Below are positions 53,974-63,031 of a stretch of DNA of 64,000 nt, piece by piece. The translations under genes were made by a program, and so were the position numbers. Positions within the stretch are counted from its first letter, which is position 1. Each line of letters opens with the position of its first letter. Source of the stretch: Hoeflea marina (GTDB lineage Bacteria > Pseudomonadota > Alphaproteobacteria > Rhizobiales > Rhizobiaceae). The notes beneath the pieces were generated by a model. It made no database searches and had not been told where the DNA came from. It saw nothing but the letters and a program-made list of their open reading frames with translations. Location: contig NZ_QGTR01000001.1 in assembly GCF_003182275.1 (NCBI RefSeq), forward strand, positions 720,130-784,129. The letters are read 5' to 3'.

Positions 53974-55055
53974 CTCAAGCCCCCCGGATGCGTGAGTTCG
54001 ATGGCGACGACTTCGTTTCCGCCCTTGCTTGCCAGCCAGAGATGATTGCCGTTCTCGACGGCGGCCATGATGCCGTGACGCCGGCCGCCGGCTCGGCTGT
54101 GAAAGCTGCGGACCGGTTCGAAATCAGGAGTGAGTTCGACGACAAGACCGTAGGAGCGCGTCGGTGCCCAGGGCTTGAGGATCCCCATCTGCTTGAGCGC
54201 TCCGCCCTGCATCGGCTCGTTGAAGGATGCGCCACTGCGCAATGCCGGCGCGATCCAGAATTCCGGCGCGACCTCCGCCATCATCGCCTTGCGGTATCCC
54301 GGCTCGCGCAGCACGAATTCGATCAACTGGCTGCGCGGCGCAAACAGCGAAAGCCAGTAGCCGCCACGGGAATTGCGCGAGATGCGCGCCGGATATCCCG
54401 GAAGATCCTCCATGACCTGACCGACCCGTTTGCCCGCGGGAGACAGCCTCATCAGATGCTTGCGCCAGCTCTCGCTGATGACGATGTTGCCGTCCGCCTC
54501 GACGACAATGCCGTTGGGAAAGGCGAGATCACGGGCAAGCCGCTCGGCGGCGCCGGTGGAAATATCGAGCGTCCAGATCTCGCCCGATTTGCCGGCATTT
54601 AGAAGGTCGCGCTGCCAATCGCCAATCGTGTTCCTGGTCGATCCGATGCAGACCAGCAGCGTCCTGTCGTTGGCAAATGCCATCGCCGTAACGCAGGTCC
54701 AGGCCTGCTGGCCAACCGTTGCGACACCGCCGTCCACAAAGCTGATGCCGCCGGGCTCGCTGGCAATGGCGATCAATCCCGCCGGTGACACTGCGAGCGC
54801 GGTAATTGTGCCCGTAGCTTCGAATGCCACAACACCGATGCCATTCTCATCGACCTGGAACAGCCGGCTCGCTGCCGAGTAGAAAATTGTTCCATTGGCG
54901 ACGATGATATCGTCAGGCTGATCAGCTTGAATGCCTCGGGGAGCCTCATCGAGCCTGTTGTTGGGCTTGAGCGCGCCGTCAAGCGGCGGCACGGTGACGG
55001 CGGCTGTGCCACGGCCGACGAAGCGGTCGGCCCAGTCTCGCAATGCGCCGATCAT
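53970..55055 (-). CDS. Free-standing SMP-30/strictosidine synthase-like (SSL) protein
   Basis: A 361-residue six-bladed beta-propeller with no signal peptide. The SSL hallmark LPGYPARISRNSRGGYW is followed by LFAPRSQLIEF; a metal-binding propeller pattern is in LAFPNGIVVEADGNIVIS and MAAVENGNHLWLASK. SSL/SMP-30 proteins include lactonases and esterases. It is sandwiched, with 4-base overlaps on each side, between the permease-SSL fusion gene and the ATPase gene. It is paralogous to the fusion's C-terminal half. Confidence 0.85.
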   Translation of the reverse strand: MIGALRDWADRFVGRGTAAVTVPPLDGALKPNNRLDEAPRGIQADQPDDIIVANGTIFYSAASRLFQVDENGIGVVAFEATGTITALAVSPAGLIAIASEPGGISFVDGGVATVGQQAWTCVTAMAFANDRTLLVCIGSTRNTIGDWQRDLLNAGKSGEIWTLDISTGAAERLARDLAFPNGIVVEADGNIVISESWRKHLMRLSPAGKRVGQVMEDLPGYPARISRNSRGGYWLSLFAPRSQLIEFVLREPGYRKAMMAEVAPEFWIAPALRSGASFNEPMQGGALKQMGILKPWAPTRSYGLVVELTPDFEPVRSFHSRAGGRRHGIMAAVENGNHLWLASKGGNEVVAIELTHPGGLR

Positions 55056-57175
55056 GAGCTCTGCCCCCAATAGTTCCTGTAGCCGCTCCAGCTCGTATCC
55101 CTGCCGGGAAGGCGGATCCGGCCGATGCGGTTGTTGGTGATGCCGCCGAGATAGAGATAGCCCTTGTGCTCTCGCATCGAGGTGATCATCGGGTGGTTTG
55201 CCGAATGCTGGTCCCACAGCGATTCAAGCACCTCGCCCTTGTCGTTGAAGCGGATGACGCAACCGACATTGAGGTTGGGGTAGAGCCACTGGTCCGGCGC
55301 AATGCGGCGCGCCATCCGCTTGCGGAAGGCCGGCATCCGGAGCGCCACGTCGAGCGCGGGCGAGCGCATGCCCATGATGGCGGCCCAGTAGGTACCGTCG
55401 GAAGCGCGGTTGATGTTGTCGGGATAGCCCGGCAAACGGTCTAGAACCGGTTCGACCCGGCCTGCCTTCGGGCCGTCGAAATAGTAGCGGCTGATGCGGC
55501 AGGCCCAGCTTTCGGCAAACAGGATCGACTGACCGTCCTGGGATGTGCAGATGCCATTGGGGAAGATCAGGTTGCGTACTGCAGTATGGGTCTTGCCGGT
55601 CTTCGGGTCGTAGCAGATGATACGGCCATTGCCGCGGCTTTCGAGCGCATCCACCGGCCAGTCGTGCATCTCGTAGCGCACGGTGGCTTCGGAAAAGAAC
55701 ACCCGGCCATCGGGCGCGATGTCGAGATCGTCGGCGAGCCTCAGCCGGGAATCATCAACCACAGAGAAGGTCGACCGGTTGGTTTCATCCGTCACCTTGG
55801 TGACTGTGCGGTCGGGAGCAATCTTGTAGAGCCCCATGCCACCGACGCAGACCAGCAGGTTGCGCTCCCGGTCCCATGACATGCCCAGCGGCGAGCCGCC
55901 GATATGGGCAAAGACCTCGGACTGCTGGTAGTCCGGCGCCAGGAAGCGGACGATGTCGCCGTGGCGCGTGCCGCAATAGAGATGGTCGTCTTCATCAAGG
56001 ATCACGTCCTCGGGCGACTCCACTTCGCCAAGCCCGATGATCTCGACATCGTTGAGCCGGTCGTTGATGGCAAAGGCTGTGTTGTCCCTCGGATCGGTCG
56101 AAACCGGCTTCGGCAACTCTATGATGGTCGGCGAGACGTAGACCTTGGACAGGAGCTTGTCGCGGTTCTTGAGCCATTTGACGTCAACGAAGACGGCGAA
56201 AATCAGGGTCAGGCCAAGGACCATGGGGCCGGAGCCGCTGTTGAGGCCGAGGCGCAGGACGCCGTTGGTCAAGAGCAGAACGATGAGCGCGCCGATCAGT
56301 GCCTTGACGATCGAGCCGCGCCCGCCGCCGAGGCTGTTGCCGCCGAGCACGGCGGCCGTCAGTGCCGCAATTTCCAGACCCATTCCTGTGTCGGTGCCGG
56401 CGCCCGACAGGCGCGCTGCGTAAAGCACCCCCGAAAGACCGCACAGCATGCCGGAGATCGTGTAGGCGGCGCAGACGGTGCGGCGAACCGGCAGGCCGAT
56501 ATTGTGGGCTGAGCGGCGCGAGCCGCCGATGGCCATCAGCCGCCAACCTGGGCGCGAGCGCGTCAACAGGATATGGCCGATCACGGCAACGATGACTAGC
56601 ATGACAAAGGAAAACGGGATGCCGAAGAAGCCGCCGAGCCCCATCAGGTCCCAGGCAGGCGATTCATAGAAGCTGACCGACATTGCCTGCGCATATTGCA
56701 GCAGCAGCATGTCGACCACCGCGCGGACGATGATCAGCGTCACAAGCGTGGTCAGGAATGCCCGTAGCCGCATGTAGCCGATGAGAAATCCGTTCAGAAG
56801 GCCGACGCTGCCGCATATCAGCACCACCACGGGTGCCGCCAATTCCACCGGCCAGCCGCCCAGATTGAGCAGAGCCAGCATCATGAAATTGCCAAGCGCA
56901 AAGTTGGAGCCGACCGACAGATCGATGCCGCCAACGACGATCACCACCATCATGGCGATGCCGACCAGTCCGAATTCGCCGAACTGGCGCGCGGTGATCG
57001 ACAGGTTGGAGCTCGAGTAGAAATTGGGTATCAGCGACCCGAAGACCAGCACCACGCAGACCAGCACCAGGAAGGGAATTGCATTGTCGATCCACTTCTT
57101 GGAGAGGATCTCGCCGATCACATGGTCGGGAATGAAGCGGTATCTGAGCTTGGTTAGGTTACTCGCCGACGCCAA
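55052..57175 (-). CDS. ABC permease fused to an SSL beta-propeller domain
   Basis: A 707-residue fusion. Residues 1-340 are an RbsC-type permease with ~10 membrane segments (GGIDLSVGSNFALGNF; GGNSLGGGRGSIVKALIGAL near 278-297). After a linker of ~45 residues, residues ~385-700 form a strictosidine synthase-like propeller (VESPEDVILDEDDHLYCGT; RNLIFPNGICTSQDGQSIL; LPGYPDNINRASDGTYWAAI). The frame is continuous with no frameshift. RbsC permeases end in the cytoplasm, so the propeller should be cytoplasmic and tethered to the channel exit. Likely role: act on the substrate, for example by lactone hydrolysis, as it enters. Confidence 0.9.
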   Translation of the reverse strand: MASASNLTKLRYRFIPDHVIGEILSKKWIDNAIPFLVLVCVVLVFGSLIPNFYSSSNLSITARQFGEFGLVGIAMMVVIVVGGIDLSVGSNFALGNFMMLALLNLGGWPVELAAPVVVLICGSVGLLNGFLIGYMRLRAFLTTLVTLIIVRAVVDMLLLQYAQAMSVSFYESPAWDLMGLGGFFGIPFSFVMLVIVAVIGHILLTRSRPGWRLMAIGGSRRSAHNIGLPVRRTVCAAYTISGMLCGLSGVLYAARLSGAGTDTGMGLEIAALTAAVLGGNSLGGGRGSIVKALIGALIVLLLTNGVLRLGLNSGSGPMVLGLTLIFAVFVDVKWLKNRDKLLSKVYVSPTIIELPKPVSTDPRDNTAFAINDRLNDVEIIGLGEVESPEDVILDEDDHLYCGTRHGDIVRFLAPDYQQSEVFAHIGGSPLGMSWDRERNLLVCVGGMGLYKIAPDRTVTKVTDETNRSTFSVVDDSRLRLADDLDIAPDGRVFFSEATVRYEMHDWPVDALESRGNGRIICYDPKTGKTHTAVRNLIFPNGICTSQDGQSILFAESWACRISRYYFDGPKAGRVEPVLDRLPGYPDNINRASDGTYWAAIMGMRSPALDVALRMPAFRKRMARRIAPDQWLYPNLNVGCVIRFNDKGEVLESLWDQHSANHPMITSMREHKGYLYLGGITNNRIGRIRLPGRDTSWSGYRNYWGQSS

Positions 57176-57232
57176 AACACGTCCCCTTATTCGATAATTT
57201 CAACGCAAGACCTGCGGCAGCGGAATGGGAGA

Positions 57233-57259
57233 CTGTGGCCGGAGATGATCCGGCCACAG
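57233..57259 (-). promoter_or_regulatory. Stem-loop between binding-protein gene and permease-SSL gene
   Basis: A perfect 11-base stem, CTGTGGCCGGA with TCCGGCCACAG, and a five-base loop lies 14 bases after the binding-protein stop codon. It is not followed by a T-run. As in the aap and TRAP operons, it likely stabilises the upstream mRNA and lowers downstream expression. Confidence 0.75.
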
Positions 57260-57273
57260 ACAGTCAGAGGAAA

Positions 57274-58302
57274 TCAGCGAAGGATCTTCGCGTATTGTTC
57301 GGGATCCCAGCAGGTGCCGGCCTGAACGTCGTCCTTGGTCATCACCCGTGTCGGCGAATAGATCTGGGTCTTGATGGCTCCCGCGCCCTGCCCGTTCTGC
57401 AGCGCCATCATGATCGCCGTCCAGGCATCACGGCCCATGCCGGGGGCGTTGTAGTTGATGGCCGCCGAATAGGTGCCGTCTTCAAGGCCGTTGCACATGC
57501 TCTGTGCGCCGCCACCCGAGGTGATGAAGTACACCTGGCCCTGCTTGCCGGCCTGCTTGATTGCCGCGCCGGTTCCGATTCCCTGGCCATCCCAGACGTC
57601 GATGATGCCGCACATGTCGGGGTTCTGCTGCAGCGCGGTCTCGGTGATCGCACGCGCCTTGGATGCATCCCAGTCGGCAGCCTGGCTGGAAACGATCTGG
57701 ATTTCCGGATGCTCGTTGAACACCTTCATCATCCCTTGCACCTGATAGTAGCTGACGCCGCCGGTAAGCACGCCCTGCACGATTGCCACCTTGTGGGACG
57801 TGTCGGTCCCGGAGCCGCATTTCTCCAGCATCATGTTCGCCGCCTGCTCGCCCATGGCAATGAAGTCGGGGCCGACAAATGCATCGGTCTGGACCGCACC
57901 CTGCATGTTGAGCTGGACCACCACGATGCCGGCAGCAGTCGCCTGCTTCATCAGGCGGGCGAGCGACTGCATGTCCGGGTTCTGGGTGACGATGACGTCG
58001 GGATGTTCGGCGATCAGCGCAGTCATGCCCTGCGCCATGGCATCGGTGTTCCAGTTCGGATCCTGCGAGGTGAACTTCATTCCGTAGCGTTCGGACTCGG
58101 TCTTGACGACGCCGCCCCAGGCCTGCGCCAGGTCAAAGCCGATTGAGATTGGCAGATAGGCAATCGTCTTGCCTTTCAGCGATTCCAGAGCCGGACCGCG
58201 ATAGGGATCGTTGAGATCGTCGGCGGCATGGACCGCCGTTGCGCCGATGGCGAGAGCGGCAAGCGCCGCAGCCGTCAATTTCATGAAACCAGTCTTACCC
58301 AT
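57274..58302 (-). CDS. Sugar-type ABC transporter substrate-binding protein (periplasmic-binding-protein type 1)
   Basis: A 342-residue exported protein (signal peptide FMKLTAAALAALAIGATA to VHA). The PBP1 fold shows KGKTIAYLPISIGFDLAQA, ALIAEHPDVIVTQNPDMQSL and IIDVWDGQGIGTGAAIKQAG. Ligands of this fold are sugars, polyols or related alcohols and lactones. Second gene of the operon, 46 bases after the second permease. Confidence 0.93.
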   Translation of the reverse strand: MGKTGFMKLTAAALAALAIGATAVHAADDLNDPYRGPALESLKGKTIAYLPISIGFDLAQAWGGVVKTESERYGMKFTSQDPNWNTDAMAQGMTALIAEHPDVIVTQNPDMQSLARLMKQATAAGIVVVQLNMQGAVQTDAFVGPDFIAMGEQAANMMLEKCGSGTDTSHKVAIVQGVLTGGVSYYQVQGMMKVFNEHPEIQIVSSQAADWDASKARAITETALQQNPDMCGIIDVWDGQGIGTGAAIKQAGKQGQVYFITSGGGAQSMCNGLEDGTYSAAINYNAPGMGRDAWTAIMMALQNGQGAGAIKTQIYSPTRVMTKDDVQAGTCWDPEQYAKILR

Positions 58303-58348
58303 TTGTTCACTCCTCCTTGTCCAGATGTGTAGAGATTCAGATGCGAAT

Positions 58349-59335
58349 TCAGATGTCCCCCTGCTGGCCGGTCTGTTCATCGCGGGGGTTGACGATACTG
58401 TCGACGACGATCGCAAGCAGCAGGATGAGGCTCTTGATGACGTTCTGAATTGTGTACTGGACGTCCATGATGGTCATGCCGTTCATCAGCACGCCGATCA
58501 GCAATGTCCCGACGATCACGTTGCGCACATTGCCGCGGCCGCCGGACAGGCCTACGCCGCCCAGGACGACCACCAGGATGACGTCGTAGATCATGTTGGA
58601 ATTGACCACGCGGGTGTTCATCGCTTCGACCGAAGTGGCGGTAATGATGCCCGCGACAAAGGCGATGCCGCCTGAAATGACATATTGCAGCGCCAGCATC
58701 GGGCGTACCGAAATGCCGCCGATGCGCGAGGCCGGAAGATTATCGCCGATGGCATAGATGAAGGCGCCGAGCTTGGTGTATTTCAGGAACAGGAACACCA
58801 CCAGCGCCATGGCTGCCGCCACCACGATCGGCATCGGCAGGCCGAGGAAATGCCCCTGCCCCAGCTCGACGATCCAGCCCATATCCTTGGGCATGTAGAC
58901 CACATCGGTACCGGTGATCATGTGGGCACGGCCGAAGCCATAGATGAAGGTGGCCATGGCCAGAGTGGCAAACAGCGGCGGAATCTCCGCATAGGCGACG
59001 AGGATGCCGGTGATAAGTGCGATGCCGAGGGCGAACAGCAGTCCGGAGGTCATCGCGGCGTAGACCGGCATGCCCTGCGAGACCAGTTGCATGGCCCAGG
59101 CGACCGAGATGGCCATGGTTGCCACCAGCGACAGGTCAATGCCGCGGCCGAGCACGACGATGAGCATGCCAAGCCCCAGAATGCCGAGCACGGCGACGCT
59201 GCGAACCAGGGACAGAAGGTTGCCGGCAGCCAGAAAATTGTTGAGGGTGAGCGAGAACACCACAAACAGCAGCACCGTCAAGAGAAAGACGATTCTCTCC
59301 TGGTTGAGCAAGCGAAACGCCTTGCCGATATCCAT
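58349..59335 (-). CDS. Sugar-type ABC transporter permease (RbsC-like)
   Basis: A 328-residue permease, start MDIGKAFRLLNQERI with GGGGGAGGACAG upstream. It carries VVLGRGIDLSLVATMA and VVLGGVGLSGGRGNVRNV, the RbsC-family signatures. It is first in the operon and lacks the propeller fusion seen in its partner permease, so the importer is a heterodimer with one decorated subunit. Confidence 0.94.
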   Translation of the reverse strand: MDIGKAFRLLNQERIVFLLTVLLFVVFSLTLNNFLAAGNLLSLVRSVAVLGILGLGMLIVVLGRGIDLSLVATMAISVAWAMQLVSQGMPVYAAMTSGLLFALGIALITGILVAYAEIPPLFATLAMATFIYGFGRAHMITGTDVVYMPKDMGWIVELGQGHFLGLPMPIVVAAAMALVVFLFLKYTKLGAFIYAIGDNLPASRIGGISVRPMLALQYVISGGIAFVAGIITATSVEAMNTRVVNSNMIYDVILVVVLGGVGLSGGRGNVRNVIVGTLLIGVLMNGMTIMDVQYTIQNVIKSLILLLAIVVDSIVNPRDEQTGQQGDI

Positions 59336-59522
59336 GCAGCTGTCCTCCCCCACTTCATCCGCCAACCGCTCTGCCCCTAACGGAACAGCAATGTCAGCGG
59401 ATCGCTGTTCCCAAAATCGGAGGGCGACACCGATCCGGTGCAACTCCCCGATTTCCCTCCCAAATGGTTCAAAACATTGGAAACCCGACCGGATTGAAGG
59501 AAACCATATCAGCCCGGCACAT

Positions 59523-59540
59523 AATTCAAACTATCGAATT
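59523..59540. promoter_or_regulatory. Imperfect operator-like repeat upstream of the ABC/SSL operon
   Basis: AATTC-N8-GAATT lies 190 bases upstream of the first permease gene in the 360-base gap 59336-59695, which has no credible protein gene and should hold the operon promoter. The spacing resembles LysR targets, and a LysR gene ends at 59696, but direct regulation is a guess. Confidence 0.35.
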
Positions 59541-59695
59541 GCGTTAAGCACCATATGGGATTGTTATGGCGCCAATTGTCATCGCCATGGCTCGTCGGTG
59601 GGCGTGTGACCGTTCGATCGGAAACGCCGTCGATGAAGCGGGCGCGATCTGGCCAGCGCGGCTTCAACGCTTGCGAGAAGGATACCGGGTCGGGT

Positions 59696-60682
59696 TTAAG
59701 CCTGGTGCCCGAATGTATCGGGCAAGCTCTCCGGCAAGGCCCGTGCGCCACGCCAGCGGCCGGTCTCGACGAGACCGAGAAGCGTTTCCCGGCACAGTGC
59801 TTCGATCACCGCCACGGCGTTCGGCATCGGCCGGTCGGAAGCGTGCACCAGATAGACGTCGCGCTGCAGCTCCGGCTTGCGGATAGGCCAGTGCTTGAGC
59901 CGTCCGTCCTGCACTTCGCGGGCGATCGCGTTGAAAGGCAGGATCGAATAACCCATCCCCTCCTCCACCAATTCCTTGATGTTGCCGTAGGAGTCGACGT
60001 CGATGATGGTGTTGAGCGGCAGGCTGCTTGCGCCGGCCACACCCTCAAGCAGTTCCCGCAGTCCGTGGTTCTCGCTGGGCAGGATCAACGGCAATTGCGA
60101 TACCTGCCGGTAGGTGATGGGACCGTCCGACGGCTGCTTGATGTCCTGCATCGCAGAGACAGGGCCGAGCAGGCACAGCTCTTCCGTCAGCACCGAGTGC
60201 GACGCCAGACTGCGGTCCTGGACCGGGATGTAAAGGACTGCCAGATCGATCTTGTTCTCGCGGATCCATTCGGTGATGAATCCGCTCATGGCCTCGGCAA
60301 TCCTCAGCTTGATGCGCGGATAGCGCTTCTTGGCGGCGATGATCAGCGGCACCGAGAGGATTTGGCTTATGGTTCCCGGCAGGCCCAGCCGCACTTCGCC
60401 ACTGGGTTCGACCTCGTGGCCGCGGATTTCCTCCGCGGCGAATGCGAACTGATCAATGATGACACGGGCATTGCGCAGCAGGATTTCACCTGCCTCGGTG
60501 GGCAGGACGCCATTCGGACTGCGGAAAAGCAGCTGCGTGCCAAGATCGGCCTCCATGTTGCGGACATGCAGGCTCAATGCCGGCTGGGCTACGTTCAGCG
60601 TCAGCGCCGCTTTCGAAAACGAGCCCTGTTCGACGATCGCCACGAAATAGCGAAGCTGGCGGAGATCCAAAGGCGCACCCAT
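59696..60682 (-). CDS. LysR-family transcriptional regulator (Nac/CbbR-like)
   Basis: A 328-residue LTTR starting MGAPLDLRQLRYFVAIVEQG. HTH residues continue SFSKAALTLNVAQPALSLHV and the segment LFRSPNGVLPTEAGEILLRN; the effector domain spans ~95-300. It lies between the CoA-transferase gene (upstream, same strand) and the ABC/SSL operon, so it could control either. An in-frame start at 60715 is less likely. Confidence 0.9.
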   Translation of the reverse strand: MGAPLDLRQLRYFVAIVEQGSFSKAALTLNVAQPALSLHVRNMEADLGTQLLFRSPNGVLPTEAGEILLRNARVIIDQFAFAAEEIRGHEVEPSGEVRLGLPGTISQILSVPLIIAAKKRYPRIKLRIAEAMSGFITEWIRENKIDLAVLYIPVQDRSLASHSVLTEELCLLGPVSAMQDIKQPSDGPITYRQVSQLPLILPSENHGLRELLEGVAGASSLPLNTIIDVDSYGNIKELVEEGMGYSILPFNAIAREVQDGRLKHWPIRKPELQRDVYLVHASDRPMPNAVAVIEALCRETLLGLVETGRWRGARALPESLPDTFGHQA

Positions 60683-60781
60683 GATTTTTATATGGCTCGC
60701 CGGATTGGCAACCATTTTTATTATACCGGGGTCAGAACTCGATTTGTCAAGCCGGGCAGATTTGCTCGCGCTGCGACCGGA

Positions 60782-61921
60782 TCATTCGGCTACAGGACCA
60801 CGCTGAAACTCGGCGCGCAGCCGATCGGTGTCCTCGCCGAGCCCGGGGACCTTGCCGAGCGCCGGCTGATGTCCATTAACGAGGACGCCCGGCGCCAGGA
60901 TCCTGACCGGACCGGATGGTGTATCGATGGTCGAATAGCGGTTCTGGGGGTGTGAGGCGACGTCTTCGAGCGTGCTGATCCGGCCATAGGCAATGCGGGC
61001 ACCCTCAAGACGGTTTGCCATTTCATCGCGCGACAAGGCTGCCACGATCGGGGCCATTTCCGCATCGAGTGCCGCCCGATTGGCGACCCGCCGGCTGTTG
61101 CTCTTGAACCTGTCGTCGGTGGCAAGATCCGGGCGTCCGAGTGCTTCCTTGCACAGCACTTGCCACTCGCGCTCGTTCTGGATCGAGAACAGGATCGACT
61201 TGCCGTCGCCGCATGCATAGGCGCCATAGGGCGCGATCGTCGGATGATTGAGGCCGCTGCGTTCGGGCACCTTGCCACCATAGACATATTGCAGATAGGG
61301 CACGTTCATCCAGTCCGAAAGCGCATGGTAGAGCGAGACGGCGATGTGACGGCCCTCGCCGGTGACCGAGCGGGCATAGAGCGCCTGCATCACCGATTGC
61401 GTCGCCGTCATGCCGGCGGCGATATCGCAGACCGAGACCCCCACCCTCGCCGATCCATGTTCGTTGCCGGTGATGGCCGATAGACCGCTTTCGGCCTGCA
61501 CCAGGAGGTCATACGCCTTGAGATCGCGAAACGGACCCTCGTCGCCATAGCCGGAAATGGAGCAGGTGATCAGCCGCGGATAGCGCTTTCTCAGCTCTTC
61601 TGTTCCAAATCCCAGCCGGTCGATGACGCCCGGCGCCAGATTCTGGATGAATATGTCGGCCTCGGCGATGATGGCCGAAAGCACTTGCTTGTCCGCGTCC
61701 AGCTTCAGATCAAGGCAGAGCGATTCCTTGCCGCGGTTGAGCCAGACGAAGTAAGCGCTTTCGCCATGCACGAGATGATCATATTCCCGGGCGAAATCAC
61801 CTTCCGGCCGTTCCACCTTGATGACGCGGGCACCGGCATCGGCAAGCTTGCTGGAAAGGTAGGGCGCGGCCACTGCCTGTTCGACTGAAACGACCAGCAA
61901 GCCGTCGAGATCCTTGTTCAT
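60782..61921 (-). CDS. CaiB/BaiF (class III) CoA-transferase
   Basis: A 379-residue enzyme starting MNKDLDGLLVVSVEQAVAAP. Family blocks: LADAGARVIKVERPEGDFAR, LNRGKESLCLDLK and KAYDLLVQAESGLSAITG (catalytic Asp). It resembles itaconate/mesaconate/succinyl-type transferases, and its divergent neighbours are a CitE-like lyase and an MmgE/PrpD protein, so it probably activates a C4-C6 di- or tricarboxylic acid. Donor unproven. Confidence 0.92.
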   Translation of the reverse strand: MNKDLDGLLVVSVEQAVAAPYLSSKLADAGARVIKVERPEGDFAREYDHLVHGESAYFVWLNRGKESLCLDLKLDADKQVLSAIIAEADIFIQNLAPGVIDRLGFGTEELRKRYPRLITCSISGYGDEGPFRDLKAYDLLVQAESGLSAITGNEHGSARVGVSVCDIAAGMTATQSVMQALYARSVTGEGRHIAVSLYHALSDWMNVPYLQYVYGGKVPERSGLNHPTIAPYGAYACGDGKSILFSIQNEREWQVLCKEALGRPDLATDDRFKSNSRRVANRAALDAEMAPIVAALSRDEMANRLEGARIAYGRISTLEDVASHPQNRYSTIDTPSGPVRILAPGVLVNGHQPALGKVPGLGEDTDRLRAEFQRGPVAE

Positions 61922-62185
61922 CGCCAATGCCCATGCTTGTGATATGTGCGTCCAGCCCCCTCCGCGACGGCTGTCTCCCGGGCGGATCATTGCCCATTAT
62001 TGCTATCACCACAAATAACACTGAAATGGGTAGGCGATAACAACACGCTATAGACGAGCCTCTCCCTCTGCAATCCGGCCGGCATAGTGGAACGCGATGG
62101 TTGCCTTATCAAAATGCTATTGGCAGGCGGAGGCTTGGACCGCCTAACGTCCTATCTCCCGCTTCTTCCGTATCGCGACACCCAA
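61922..62185. promoter_or_regulatory. Divergent promoter region between CoA-transferase and lyase genes
   Basis: 264 bases separate the two start codons. An AT-rich segment at about 61990-62050 contains short arms CCCATT (61993-61998) and AATGGG (62025-62030), a weak LysR-type site. Nothing else recognisable is present. Confidence 0.35.
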
Positions 62186-63031
62186 ATGCCCTTGTTGATC
62201 GAGACCCCATCGCTATTCCTTTTCGTGCCGGCGGACCGTCCAGACCGATATGCCGGCGCGTTGGAGTCCGGAGCCGACGCCGTGGTCATCGATCTCGAGG
62301 ACGCGGTGGCGGCCGAGACCAAATCGATTGCCAGATCAATGCTTGTCGACCGGCTTTTGTCCGTGCCGGTGGCGACGGTACCGGTGCTGGTGCGCGTCAA
62401 CGGCGCCGGGACGTCGTTTCACGCGGATGATCTGGCGGCGGTTTCCTGCCTGCTGCAGGCTGGCCGGATGGCGGGGGTGATGCTGCCGAAGGCGGAGTCG
62501 GCCGGGCATATCCGCGCGATTCGCGCCGGACTTGCTCTGCCAGCCGCGATTGTCGCCCTCGTGGAGACAGCGGCCGGGCTAGCCCTCGCCGACGAGATTG
62601 CCGGCACGGCGGACAGGATTGCCTTCGGCTCGGTCGATTTTGCCGCCGACATCGGCTGCGACCATAGCCGCGAGGCCCTCCTGCATGCCCGCTCCCGCCT
62701 GGTCATCGCCGCGCGCGCGGCGGGAATGCCGGCCCCCATCGACGGCGTCACCCGCGCGATCCGCGACGAGGAGGCCATCGAGAGCGACGCGCGTCATGGC
62801 GCCGGGCTTGGCCTGAAGGGCAAGCTGCTGATCCACCCCGCCCAGATCGCGCCCGCGCGCAGAGGATTCGCACCCACCGAAGCCGAAGTGGCGTGGTCGG
62901 ACCGGGTTCTGGCGGCCATGGGCAATGGCGCCGCCGTATCCCTTGATGGACAGATGGTTGATGCGCCGGTGATTGCCCGCGCCCGCCAGATTCGCAACAA
63001 TCACGACCGAACCTCGAACGGACACCCATGA
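62186..63031 (+). CDS. HpcH/HpaI (CitE-like) CoA ester lyase
   Basis: A 281-residue TIM-barrel lyase. SLFLFVPADRPDRY, VVIDLEDAVA, AFGSVDFAADIGCDHSRE and GKLLIHPAQIAPA are the family marks (compare the paralogue at 2496-3395). Start: ATG 62186 gives standard length; an upstream ATG is in frame but adds an unrelated leader. Its stop overlaps the MmgE/PrpD start (ATGA at 63028-63031). Substrate likely a citramalyl- or malyl-CoA-type ester. Confidence 0.87.
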   Translation: MPLLIETPSLFLFVPADRPDRYAGALESGADAVVIDLEDAVAAETKSIARSMLVDRLLSVPVATVPVLVRVNGAGTSFHADDLAAVSCLLQAGRMAGVMLPKAESAGHIRAIRAGLALPAAIVALVETAAGLALADEIAGTADRIAFGSVDFAADIGCDHSREALLHARSRLVIAARAAGMPAPIDGVTRAIRDEEAIESDARHGAGLGLKGKLLIHPAQIAPARRGFAPTEAEVAWSDRVLAAMGNGAAVSLDGQMVDAPVIARARQIRNNHDRTSNGHP

